Source: a virus
Virus record (IMG/VR): IMGVR_UViG_3300025141_013870
Coordinates: 54,249-118,248 of that record
Length of the DNA: 64,000 bases
Strand: one strand, 5' to 3'
Shown here: positions 17,149-24,818 of the stretch, piece by piece
Position numbering within the stretch: the first letter of the stretch is position 1
How the letters are laid out: each line of letters starts with the position of its first letter
The notes under the pieces: generated by a model
The model's database searches: none
What the model saw: the letters and a program-made list of their open reading frames with translations, nothing else
Told to the model about the DNA's origin: nothing
Program-made: the position numbers and the translations under genes

Positions 17149-18002
17149 TTCTTTCAAGAAAAAATCTTAGGATGCTCATACACGATGTCATGCTTAAGGA
17201 GTCAAAGTATTTTGGCATGTCTGTGGAAGAGGTTCTTTCATTTTTTGATAAGTTTAGTCAAAATACGTGGATATTTTTTGATACAGAGACCACTGGTCTT
17301 CCACGGGATGTACAAAAGGGACAGATAACAGAGATAGGTGCGGTTGCTGTAAATCCTAAAAACTGGAATGACGATGCTGAAATTCTTGGTGAATTCAACG
17401 AGAAGATCACGTTAAATCCGGACACACTTGCAACAATTGAAAGACAGAGGCCTGATACAGAAAGTACACATACTAGTAGCAGGGTGTGGACAGTGGAAAA
17501 GGCACTTGAGATGACACGATATCATGAGTGGGATAGAGAATATAAAGATGAGCAGGATGTTATCAAAGGGTTTATAGAGTTTGTACAGTCATTTTCCAAT
17601 CCGGTTCTTGTAGCGCAGAACGCATCATTTGACATGAAGTGGATCTTCGCACGGTCAGAGACAAAGATGAATAGATACCCTGTTATAGACACAATGAAGA
17701 TAATGCAGCTATTTTTAATTCCGCTTCTTAAGACTTTGCGTGATAAGCATGGAGACGTTGAGGCTAGAGAATTTTTACAGCTGATTAGAAAAGGTAGAAT
17801 GTATTCGTCGTCTCAGGGCGTTGTTTCAGCTGCATATGGAATATCTACGGATAACTGGCATAGTGCAATTGGAGATGTTGAGATGCTCATGGATCTCTTT
17901 CAGCACGTAGTTGACACCCTTAGAGAGGGAGAAGGTGTGGACATAAGCGGAGAGCATGGAAAGACAGCTGCGTATGCGATGAAGAGAAAGAGAAGAAGAT
18001 AA
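17145..18002 (+). CDS. DEDDh 3'-5' exonuclease (DnaQ-like) with N-terminal tag
   Basis: 285 residues. Exo I is FFDTETTGL (D46, E48), Exo II is VLVAQNASFDMKWIF near 152-166, and Exo III is WHSAIGDVEML near 237-247, giving the D-E-D-h-D set. It could serve as the proofreading subunit for the phage DnaE polymerase at 24.8 kb, which has no exonuclease domain of its own. Residues 3-20 (LSRKNLRMLIHDVMLKES) carry the shared tag, unusual for a cytoplasmic exonuclease. It starts by ATGA overlap with the 53-residue gene. The C terminus is very basic. Confidence 0.88.
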   Translation: MILSRKNLRMLIHDVMLKESKYFGMSVEEVLSFFDKFSQNTWIFFDTETTGLPRDVQKGQITEIGAVAVNPKNWNDDAEILGEFNEKITLNPDTLATIERQRPDTESTHTSSRVWTVEKALEMTRYHEWDREYKDEQDVIKGFIEFVQSFSNPVLVAQNASFDMKWIFARSETKMNRYPVIDTMKIMQLFLIPLLKTLRDKHGDVEAREFLQLIRKGRMYSSSQGVVSAAYGISTDNWHSAIGDVEMLMDLFQHVVDTLREGEGVDISGEHGKTAAYAMKRKRRR

Positions 18003-18003
18003 C

Positions 18004-18660
18004 TTATTCGTGTTTCTTTAGTCTAGCAACTCCATCTACTATCGTCACATATGTCTGATGTGTGACCCAGTCTCCAGCATTTATATATGTTTTAATATCT
18101 TCGTCTGAATTAATCCACACGAGAGCTTCAGGAATATGCGTATGACCCATGATAAATACATCAACATCAGGATTATGTCTTAGTATATGAATCACGCTTC
18201 TAAGCTTGTGCTTTTTGATTTGCTTTTCTGTCCACCATGTAGTAAAGTCAAAATTAAAAGTAAATTCTAGTATATTTTGAATTACCGAAAGAATTATAAC
18301 AAATATTTTGTTGTGAAGGACACCCTTATCATATTCGTCACCATGCTCAATTCTAAAATTTCTACCGTGAGATTCAAAGTCATATCTCTTTACAAACTCT
18401 ACATTGTGAACATTTTTTCCTACAAGATTTAAAAGGCTCTGATCATGATTGCCTACAACATATATTATTTTTTTATTGTAATTGACTGCGCTTATAATCT
18501 CTAGACACCTTTCAGTGAATATAGGAATTTTAATAAAGTCTATGATATCACCTGCAAGTATTAATTCATCATAGCTTTCTGACTTTAAAAATGACAGAAG
18601 CTGCTCTGATTTGTAGAATTTACTTCCAATGTGTGTATCAGAGACGACAATTCTTTTCAT
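18004..18660 (-). CDS. Calcineurin-like metallophosphoesterase (LpxH/YfcE-type)
   Basis: The only gene on the minus strand. 218 residues with all metallophosphoesterase motifs: SDTHIGS (D8, H10), LAGDIIDF (D38), VGNHDQ (N, H), and MGHTHIP near 171-177. The layout resembles UDP-2,3-diacylglucosamine hydrolase-type enzymes, but the substrate cannot be read from sequence. The hydrophobic VIILSVIQNILEF in the middle may form a cap. It converges on the exonuclease gene with a 1-base gap and has its own promoter at its 5' side. Confidence 0.85.
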   Translation of the reverse strand: MKRIVVSDTHIGSKFYKSEQLLSFLKSESYDELILAGDIIDFIKIPIFTERCLEIISAVNYNKKIIYVVGNHDQSLLNLVGKNVHNVEFVKRYDFESHGRNFRIEHGDEYDKGVLHNKIFVIILSVIQNILEFTFNFDFTTWWTEKQIKKHKLRSVIHILRHNPDVDVFIMGHTHIPEALVWINSDEDIKTYINAGDWVTHQTYVTIVDGVARLKKHE

Positions 18661-18682
18661 TGAATAAGCGCCTTTATAATAT

Positions 18683-18694
18683 GATTATAATCAA
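18683..18694 (-). promoter_or_regulatory. Promoter-like TGATTATAAT for the minus-strand gene
   Basis: On the minus strand, TTTTGATTATAAT reads toward the phosphoesterase gene, with -10 TATAAT at 18684-18689. The same 13 bases occur on the plus strand at 22767-22779. GATTATAATC is its own reverse complement, so activity in both directions is possible. Confidence 0.45.
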
Positions 18695-18746
18695 AATTTT
18701 GCCCTTGTTTTTCTATAAAAACAGAGAGATACACTTATAGTTTCAG

Positions 18747-18756
18747 TGTTTATAAT
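18747..18756 (+). promoter_or_regulatory. Promoter-like TGTTTATAAT for the 18.8 kb operon
   Basis: TGTTTATAAT fits the pattern TG-W-T-TATAAT also seen at 22770, 61420 and on the minus strand at 18694. Transcription would start near 18763, ahead of the AGGAG at about 18780 and the ATG at 18792. It forms a divergent promoter region with the minus-strand element. Confidence 0.45.
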
Positions 18757-18791
18757 AATGAATATCCGAAAGGAATTAACAGGAGAAAAAA

Positions 18792-19037
18792 ATGTATAGA
18801 ATGTCAGACGAAGTTATTTCACAAATTGCAAAGCTTGTTCAGCTTGCAATTATCACTGGAACAGATGTCGTAGATAATCTTAGAATGATAAGAGTTGAAC
18901 CGTCTGAGGAAGATGGCGCATGTCTTTCACTGACACAAGAGTACAGAGAGATTGGTGAAAATCAGATTAATAGTTTGCTGTCTGAGCTTGACAATGTCAA
19001 TACTTCAGATGAGGAAGTAGATGTCGAAATCGAGTGA
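18792..19037 (+). CDS. Small acidic protein, unknown
   Basis: 81 residues: a helical first half (VISQIAKLVQLAIITGTDVV) and a strongly acidic tail ending DEEVDVEIE. ACAGGAGAAAAAA upstream gives a strong ribosome site. It overlaps the dUTPase-like gene by 17 bases. No family is assigned; it is the first gene of an operon of nucleotide enzymes. Confidence 0.7.
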   Translation: MYRMSDEVISQIAKLVQLAIITGTDVVDNLRMIRVEPSEEDGACLSLTQEYREIGENQINSLLSELDNVNTSDEEVDVEIE

Positions 19038-19404
19038 TAATCTAAAACACATGTTTGATCTAAGAGAGTCATTTATGGTATCTCTTAGAAAGAAGTTTTC
19101 TACTGAAAATCCTGAATGGCCACTAGATCTTTCTACAAAAGAACATCAACAATATTGCAGAGACATAGCACTGAGAGGTGTTGAAGAGATGTTTGAAGCT
19201 CTGCAGCATTTAAAAAACTGGAAGCCACATCGGACAACTGAGATAACTGAATTTGACAGAGATGAGTTTTTAGAAGAGGTAGTAGATGCTTTTAATTACT
19301 TTTTATCTTTGTTAGTTTTGACAGGCTTTTCATCAGAAGATTTTTACAAGATGTATGTCAAGAAGGATAAGATTATACATGAAAGACTCAAAGGCGACTA
19401 TTAG
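19021..19404 (+). CDS. All-alpha dUTPase/MazG-like nucleotide pyrophosphatase
   Basis: 127 residues of the dimeric all-alpha dUTPase/MazG superfamily, which converts dUTP (or related dNTPs) to the monophosphate. The metal-binding motif ExxE is EMFE in GVEEMFEAL, and the later ExxD is EVVD in LEEVVDAFNYF, followed by the typical YVKKDKIIHERLKGDY tail. GAGGAAG upstream sets the start. It is followed by a related domain in the next gene. With dCMP deaminase and ThyX this supplies dUMP for dTMP synthesis. Confidence 0.82.
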   Translation: MSKSSDNLKHMFDLRESFMVSLRKKFSTENPEWPLDLSTKEHQQYCRDIALRGVEEMFEALQHLKNWKPHRTTEITEFDRDEFLEEVVDAFNYFLSLLVLTGFSSEDFYKMYVKKDKIIHERLKGDY

Positions 19405-20332
19405 AGATTTATTTGAATTACAAAAAAGATTTAATGATATTTTCTATGATATGGATGATATCGGATCAAGAGAACGAGAAGAGATCACAAAATCTTTAGC
19501 GCTAGCATTACACACTGAGGTTAGCTCTCTTATATCTGCAATAAACTTTAAAGATCACAGGCAGAATAAAAAAGATGCTGATGAATACAAGATCTTGTTT
19601 GAAAGTGTAGATATATTTCGATATCTTATTTCTATTCTAAACATCTGGGATATCACGCCAGAAAGATTTACAGAGGCATTTCTTGATAAGGATTTGTTTC
19701 TTCATGCAAGATACAAGATCAATTCTAGCAAGTGGTCGGGACAGGATGTAATCATAGTAGATCTTGATGATGTAGTAATAGAATTTAGGAATGGTTTTCT
19801 AGAGTGGCTTAGTGATACATATAAAATATTTGTTGACCCTGATAGCAAAGAATACTATACAACTGCTGAATTAAAAAATGCTGGTGTTAATCCTGAAAAG
19901 GTATTTTCTAATTTTATTAAGAGTAGAGGATTAAGATCTTTAGAAAAAAATCAAGATATGATTGATGTAATTAACAAGCTGAGTGCAGACGGATATTGGA
20001 TTCAGCTTTTAACAGCTAGACCGCAAGATAATCTTGTGTGCCATTACGATACGTTTAGATGGATAGAAAGCTCTAATTTAAAATATGATAGATTAGATTT
20101 CAGCAATGAAAAATATAGATGGTGTACCCAGTCTGATTATTTTGATAGCAACAGTATCGTGTGTGCTATAGATGACTCAGCTAAGCATAGTGCTGAATAT
20201 GCAAAACACGGAATTCCAGTTTTTCTTCCTTCAAAAAGTTACAACACTGAAGTACACAATATGACCAATGTAACAGTGTTTGATGATCCGAGAGACGTGT
20301 GGGAAAAAGTTAAATCTCTTAAGAATAAGTAG
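19379..20332 (+). CDS. Fusion of a degenerate dUTPase-like domain and a HAD 5'-nucleotidase-like phosphatase
   Basis: About 317 residues. Residues 1-115 repeat the all-alpha dUTPase fold of the preceding gene (LHTEVSSLISAINFKDHR ... FESVDIFRYLISIL). The first metal motif is EVSS rather than ExxE, so this half may be inactive. Residues about 120-317 are a HAD phosphatase: motif I VDLDDVV, motif II LLTARP, and a late acidic motif AIDDSAKHSAEY, as in NT5C-type deoxynucleotidases. I take ATG 19379 (AAGGA 11 bases upstream) rather than the in-frame ATG 19355; this is uncertain. A two-step dNTP-to-nucleoside device is possible. Confidence 0.75.
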   Translation: MKDSKATIRDLFELQKRFNDIFYDMDDIGSREREEITKSLALALHTEVSSLISAINFKDHRQNKKDADEYKILFESVDIFRYLISILNIWDITPERFTEAFLDKDLFLHARYKINSSKWSGQDVIIVDLDDVVIEFRNGFLEWLSDTYKIFVDPDSKEYYTTAELKNAGVNPEKVFSNFIKSRGLRSLEKNQDMIDVINKLSADGYWIQLLTARPQDNLVCHYDTFRWIESSNLKYDRLDFSNEKYRWCTQSDYFDSNSIVCAIDDSAKHSAEYAKHGIPVFLPSKSYNTEVHNMTNVTVFDDPRDVWEKVKSLKNK

Positions 20333-20352
20333 AATAGGATGGCTTACCTCAA

Positions 20353-21414
20353 ATGATAGATAGAAAATCACTAAGAGATATGATACATGAGATGTCTAAA
20401 TCATCACTATTTGAACAGGATGATACAAATGAAAGAATATCAGCAAGTGATTATGAAAAGATATATTCAGATTCACAGCAATACTTTAGAATCACGCTTA
20501 ACAAGTATGTGGAGAGAATTTCTTCAGAACAATATAAGAAAAAAATAAAAAATCAACTAAGGAAAGATGGATTTAAAGATAGCGAAATAGATGAATTTTT
20601 AGATGATAGTGACTTTCTAGACAGGGTTTCATCTGCAATAGAAAATGCTTCTATTGTTGTTGTCACAAACTCATCTTTTAATTATGACAGACTTGACAGG
20701 TGGTACGGGGCCGTACTTTCAGAAAGAAGCGAAAAATCATGGGCGCCAGATTTTAATAAGCTAAAGGATTCAATTAAAGATTCTGGAAGGATAGCGCAAC
20801 TACTTTTAAAGGTAAAAACATCTATAGGTGATTTTGTAAATCAGACTAGATCATTTGATAGTCCGATTATTCTTATAAGTTTTGAAAATTTTAAAGATGG
20901 AAAAGGAGATCTGAAAGGAACAGTTGAACATGAGGTAGACCATATTCAAGGCTTAATGGTTTCGAAAGCTAGAAAGATTATTAAAAAATCTCCTGATGAG
21001 CCAGAGACATTTTCATCTGCAGTGATATCTCTCGTAAGAGACCCGAGGATTGGAGGATGGGACGAGTGGGTGATTGATAGATTCCAAGGAGATAAAAGAG
21101 AAGCGTTTAATTTTTTAAAAGATTCATTTCAAGGAAATTTAGATCCTTCAAATCCTAGAGGAGTAGAGGAGTCCAGAAATAGATTTCGCGAGCTAAATGA
21201 TAAGCTCGGTGAATCTGAAGCTGCATTAAAAAAATTTCTTAGCAATGAAATTTCTAACCCTACGCCGCACATCCAGCTTGTCTCTAAGTACGGTAGAAGA
21301 ATTGCTCAGATAGTTCCGTTAATAAATTATGACTTGGGTGTGGATGAACTTGCGTCTATGATTTATGGAATAGCTTCTGCAGAAATGCCAGAAAAAAAAT
21401 CTAAAATAGTTTGA
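20353..21414 (+). CDS. Putative zinc metallopeptidase (HEVDH) with the N-terminal tag
   Basis: 353 residues. The tag IDRKSLRDMIHEMSKSS occupies residues 2-18. Near the middle TVEHEVDHIQG places H193-E194-x-x-H197, the HExxH zinc-binding pattern of metallopeptidases. The third ligand is not obvious; glutamates or histidines downstream could serve. No signal peptide is present. The rest matches no family I know. If the tag directs packaging into the virion, this could be an injected protease (inference). HExxH can arise by chance, so the enzymatic call is moderate. Confidence 0.55.
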   Translation: MIDRKSLRDMIHEMSKSSLFEQDDTNERISASDYEKIYSDSQQYFRITLNKYVERISSEQYKKKIKNQLRKDGFKDSEIDEFLDDSDFLDRVSSAIENASIVVVTNSSFNYDRLDRWYGAVLSERSEKSWAPDFNKLKDSIKDSGRIAQLLLKVKTSIGDFVNQTRSFDSPIILISFENFKDGKGDLKGTVEHEVDHIQGLMVSKARKIIKKSPDEPETFSSAVISLVRDPRIGGWDEWVIDRFQGDKREAFNFLKDSFQGNLDPSNPRGVEESRNRFRELNDKLGESEAALKKFLSNEISNPTPHIQLVSKYGRRIAQIVPLINYDLGVDELASMIYGIASAEMPEKKSKIV

Positions 21415-21475
21415 TATTTTAATGTAATTCAGTCGGTTATGAGGTATATTTGTTATGCATATAAAAGGAGGCTTT

Positions 21476-21733
21476 ATGCGCTATCTTCTCGTTTCTATTT
21501 TTCTAACTTTTACCTCAACTGCGCATGCAGACGACAAGATCAAGGAGGATCCCAAGGTTGTTTACAAGCAGCGTACTGAGATCGACTTTGAAGGTGTTGA
21601 AATCGCAGGCGAGCTTGTTCGGCCGCAAGGATCTCTCATCCACGAGCGGCGCCATGCAACTTTTAACCCTTTAATCAAGCTTCGTACTGACTTTGACGCA
21701 GAAATGTCACAGTCTGTAGACGAGATCAAGTAA
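21476..21733 (+). CDS. Secreted 85-residue protein of bacterial (host-like) type
   Basis: A clear signal peptide (MRYLLVSIFLTFTSTAHA, cleavage after AHA) precedes a 67-residue mature part with KVVYKQRTEIDF, IAGELVRPQGS and IHERR. This looks like small exported proteins near gliding or TonB-type systems of Myxococcota and relatives, recalled by pattern only. AAGGAGG at about 21464-21470 fixes the start at 21476 rather than the upstream ATG at 21455. GC content and codons (CGC, CGG, CTT) differ sharply from the AGA-rich neighbours, a sign of recent capture from a host. Confidence 0.7.
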   Translation: MRYLLVSIFLTFTSTAHADDKIKEDPKVVYKQRTEIDFEGVEIAGELVRPQGSLIHERRHATFNPLIKLRTDFDAEMSQSVDEIK

Positions 21734-21751
21734 AATATAAAGGATAAAGGC

Positions 21752-22732
21752 ATGCCGCAAAATTTTGACTTAGATCCTATTGTACTACCAATGGATTTAA
21801 AGTTTGATCAAGATCCTACTACAGAGTTTTATAATAATCTACAAGCACTAAAGGTAGAGCTGATTGATTATCCAACCAGAACTCAGGCTTTAAAGGTTGC
21901 ATGGCAATATGTCAAGGCTACGTGGGCTGATCATCATGATGAAACAACCACTGCTGGAATTGATCCAGCAGAGCTATCAAAAAATCTTGAAGATGTTATG
22001 TGCTTTAGAGCTCTTCCCACTCCAATGGAGTGTCTTGGGTTCACGTTTAAATTGAGCGGGCTTTCATTTCAAGAGGTCACGCATATTATTCGTCACAGAG
22101 CAGGATCTTTTGCTGCTCAATGCACGGGAGATAGAGATCTTAGAAGTGATCCGGCTGTAATTCCCGAGGCTGTTCAAAATTCTCCTGAGTTTCTTGAGAG
22201 ATGGAAGAATCTTGTCTTAGAGTCTAAACAGTTATATGCAGACATGACTGATAGTAAAGATGTTTCAATGATGGATGCCAGGATGGTTCTTCCAAAGTGT
22301 ATGACTTCTTTTTATCTTATGAGAATGAATTTAAAAGATTTGCTTGGATTTATTCGACAGAGGCAGGATAAGCAGATTCAGCCAGCTGCTGACAACATTC
22401 TCGCCGCATATATGGCTAGAGAACTAATTAATGTGCTACCAGAAGCATCTGTAGCTATTAGATTCGACTCACCTGACATGCACTATATCAAGACATTTAG
22501 AGTTAAAGAAGCAGGAAGATGGACAAGTAAGGGGACAAATCTATACTGGCCTGAGCCAAAGAATGATACATTTGAGTATCATCCAGACGACACCATATAT
22601 CAGGCTCGAAGAGAATCAATTAACGGAACAAAGAAGCCAGACGGTCCTACAGTTTTTGAAAGATTATGGGACGATGTTATGAATGATATTAGTTTCATGA
22701 AGACAGAATATAATAAAAACAAATTAGAATAA
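21752..22732 (+). CDS. thyX: Flavin-dependent thymidylate synthase
   Basis: Makes dTMP from dUMP using FAD/NADPH and methylene-tetrahydrofolate. The 326 residues include the ThyX core HIIRHRAGSFAAQCTGDRD near 111-129, equivalent to RHRxxSxxxxSxR with some substitutions. LMRMNLKDLLGFIRQRQD ... AADNILAAYMARELINVLPE fits the dimer and nucleotide-binding helices. It is longer than typical ThyX (220-250), with an extra C-terminal segment (YWPEPKND onward). AAAGGATAAAGGC upstream serves as the ribosome site. Confidence 0.88.
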   Translation: MPQNFDLDPIVLPMDLKFDQDPTTEFYNNLQALKVELIDYPTRTQALKVAWQYVKATWADHHDETTTAGIDPAELSKNLEDVMCFRALPTPMECLGFTFKLSGLSFQEVTHIIRHRAGSFAAQCTGDRDLRSDPAVIPEAVQNSPEFLERWKNLVLESKQLYADMTDSKDVSMMDARMVLPKCMTSFYLMRMNLKDLLGFIRQRQDKQIQPAADNILAAYMARELINVLPEASVAIRFDSPDMHYIKTFRVKEAGRWTSKGTNLYWPEPKNDTFEYHPDDTIYQARRESINGTKKPDGPTVFERLWDDVMNDISFMKTEYNKNKLE

Positions 22733-22766
22733 TAAATTTTAAAACAATCATAAAAATCTTATCAAG

Positions 22767-22779
22767 TTTTGATTATAAT
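22767..22779 (+). promoter_or_regulatory. Promoter-like TTTTGATTATAAT
   Basis: The -10 hexamer TATAAT is at 22774-22779, in the same 13-base string found on the minus strand at 18.69 kb. A start near 22786 leaves GGAGG (about 22795-22799) intact for the gene at 22803. It sits in a 70-base gap after thyX. Confidence 0.5.
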
Positions 22780-22802
22780 AATAGGCCAGATTTGGAGGAA
22801 AT

Positions 22803-23243
22803 ATGAAGGCATATATAGCAAGTTCGTGGTTTAATCCTGTAGCTAATCAGGAGGTAAACGATATTATTAGCTCTCTAGCAGAAAATAATTTTGAATTTTT
22901 TTCACCTAGAGATTTTTTTGTGTGTCCACCAGGCGCTGACCTAGAGACTCAAAAATCAACATATGAAGGAAATCTTGAACATCTTCACAATTGTGATTTC
23001 ATGATATGTAATACGCACGGAAAAGACATGGGATCAATTTTTGAGGCAGGATACTTTAAGGCACTAGATAAGCCTATTGTTTACTTTTGTGCAGGGTTGC
23101 CAGAGGGAGCATCATTTAATCTTATGCTAGCTCAAAGCGGTGTGACTGTGTGCACGTCAAAAGATCAACTAAGTGACTATCTATCTAGGTGTAGTGATCA
23201 AGAGCAGCTTCTTTTTGAGCCATATTACGGCAGTATTGAATGA
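22803..23243 (+). CDS. Nucleoside 2-deoxyribosyltransferase-like protein
   Basis: 146 residues of the NDT/PF05014 fold: the N-terminal strand MKAYIASSWFNP, then CDFMICNTHGKDMGSIFEAGY near residues 59-79. There the glutamate of SIFEAGY corresponds to the catalytic nucleophile of deoxyribosyltransferases. It could move deoxyribose between bases or hydrolyse deoxynucleotides (salvage or DNA modification). Its stop overlaps the next ATG (ATGA). Confidence 0.78.
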   Translation: MKAYIASSWFNPVANQEVNDIISSLAENNFEFFSPRDFFVCPPGADLETQKSTYEGNLEHLHNCDFMICNTHGKDMGSIFEAGYFKALDKPIVYFCAGLPEGASFNLMLAQSGVTVCTSKDQLSDYLSRCSDQEQLLFEPYYGSIE

Positions 23244-23713
23244 TATTTGCTTTTTTGCAAATTATCTCTACATGGATTTATGGCCACGTACTAGAGTACT
23301 CAATTCATAGATGGCTTTTGCATAAGCTTGGAACTAAAAAAGGTAGAATTTTTTCATTTCACTTCTATGGTCATCATAGCTTTGCAAGACTAAATGAATT
23401 TTTTGATAAATCATATTCTGGTTTTCCACTTAGGTGGGATCCCGCTGGAAAAGAATTGCTATCACTTTTATTCTTGATGGCAATTCATATTCCTGTTATG
23501 ATTTATTTACCATGGTCTGCACCCGTTATAGTATTTTCACTAGCACAATATTATTATGTTCACAGGAAATCTCATAACAACCCACATTGGGCAAGATCTA
23601 GTCTTATATGGCATTATGAACATCACATGGGATTAAATCAAAATAAAAACTATGGAGTCAGAACAGATATTATAGATAGGATTGTTGGAACTAGAGTAAG
23701 GTACTATAGATAA
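23240..23713 (+). CDS. Fatty-acid-hydroxylase-superfamily membrane enzyme
   Basis: 157 residues with several membrane segments and the histidine clusters of the di-iron hydroxylase/desaturase superfamily: HRWLLHK near 22-28, HFYGHH near 41-46, HRKSHNNPHW near 108-117 and HYEHHM near 125-130. Related enzymes hydroxylate fatty acids, sterols or carotenoids at the membrane. The substrate cannot be told; lipid tailoring of the host membrane is the simplest guess. It starts by ATGA overlap with the NDT-like gene. Confidence 0.8.
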   Translation: MIFAFLQIISTWIYGHVLEYSIHRWLLHKLGTKKGRIFSFHFYGHHSFARLNEFFDKSYSGFPLRWDPAGKELLSLLFLMAIHIPVMIYLPWSAPVIVFSLAQYYYVHRKSHNNPHWARSSLIWHYEHHMGLNQNKNYGVRTDIIDRIVGTRVRYYR

Positions 23714-23728
23714 TAGCTAGGTTTGTTT

Positions 23729-24772
23729 ATGAAAAAAGATTATTATGAAATATTAGGAGTTAATAAAGATTCTACGCCAGATGAGATCAAAAAGGTGTAT
23801 AGAGGACTTGCTTTAAAATATCATCCTGATAAAAATCCAGATGATAAGGATGCAGAGCAGATGTTTAAAAATATCTCTGAGGCATATGCAGTTTTATCAG
23901 ATAAAGAAAAACGATATAACTATGATAATTTCGGGCATCATGGGGACCAACAGTTTCCAGGAGGCTTTGAAGATATATTTGATCACTTTTCTGGAATGTT
24001 TGGAGGTACATTTGGATCTGAATTTTTCAATAGACAAAGAAGATCTGCACCTGTTGGGAACCCTGTTGCGATAAAAGTTCCTATTACTCTTGAAGAAGTT
24101 CTTTCCGGAACAGTAAGAGATATAAATTTTTCTAGAATAGATTCATGCGAAGAGTGTAGCGGGCGTGGATTCATCAACGATCATGATGTTGGAATTTGTG
24201 AAGGGTGTAGCGGAAGCGGTCAATCTCATCACAGTGTCGGGTTTGTCAAGGTCCAGATGACATGTGGTCAATGCGGCGGCACAGGAAAGAAAATAACTAA
24301 TCCATGTTCATCTTGTAATGGAAAAGGATTAAATCATAAGAAAGATAATGTGACTATAACAATTCCCCCTGGCGTCTTAGAGGGTGACCAGCTATGTATC
24401 TCTGGAAAAGGAAACAGGCCATCTAACAATCACGCACCTGGAGATCTTGTTTTAATCATGTCAATAGTAGGTGACAATAGATTTGAAAGAGATGGACCTC
24501 ATCTTTATAGCAGAGAGTCTATATCGTTCCCGCAAGCAGCACTCGGCACGTCTATTATAGTAGATTTAATAGACGGAAAGATAAACCTCGCGATACCGCC
24601 TGGTACACAACCAAACTCTATGATGAGCATTCCAAAAAGAGGGTTGCCCATCGATACGCAAAATTCCGAAAGGGGTCACCACTATGTCAGAATTTCAGTA
24701 GAAGTTCCAAAGTCATTAAGCGCCAGAGAGAGAGAAATAATAGAGAAACTTAGAGACATTGAAAGCGTGTAA
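23729..24772 (+). CDS. dnaJ: Chaperone DnaJ, full type I
   Basis: About 347 residues with all DnaJ parts: J domain ([25 protein letters not shown]), a glycine/phenylalanine linker (about 80-105), and a zinc-binding domain with four CxxCxGxG repeats ([32 protein letters not shown]). The C-terminal substrate domain carries [10 protein letters not shown] and NLAIPPGTQ. It partners DnaK, which is encoded at 61.8 kb. The ATG at 23729 is chosen over an in-frame TTG at 23723. A complete DnaJ is rare in phages. Confidence 0.95.
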   Translation: MKKDYYEILGVNKDSTPDEIKKVYRGLALKYHPDKNPDDKDAEQMFKNISEAYAVLSDKEKRYNYDNFGHHGDQQFPGGFEDIFDHFSGMFGGTFGSEFFNRQRRSAPVGNPVAIKVPITLEEVLSGTVRDINFSRIDSCEECSGRGFINDHDVGICEGCSGSGQSHHSVGFVKVQMTCGQCGGTGKKITNPCSSCNGKGLNHKKDNVTITIPPGVLEGDQLCISGKGNRPSNNHAPGDLVLIMSIVGDNRFERDGPHLYSRESISFPQAALGTSIIVDLIDGKINLAIPPGTQPNSMMSIPKRGLPIDTQNSERGHHYVRISVEVPKSLSAREREIIEKLRDIESV

Positions 24773-24818
24773 AATTCTTTATTTAAGCCTATAATAAAAT
24801 AACAAACTAAGGTTTTAA

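Noticed and set aside
19355-19378. Upstream ATG start for the dUTPase-HAD fusion
   Set aside because: No ribosome site precedes 19355 and the extra residues encode a shadow of the previous gene's C terminus; ATG 19379 is preferred, though its own site is only moderate.
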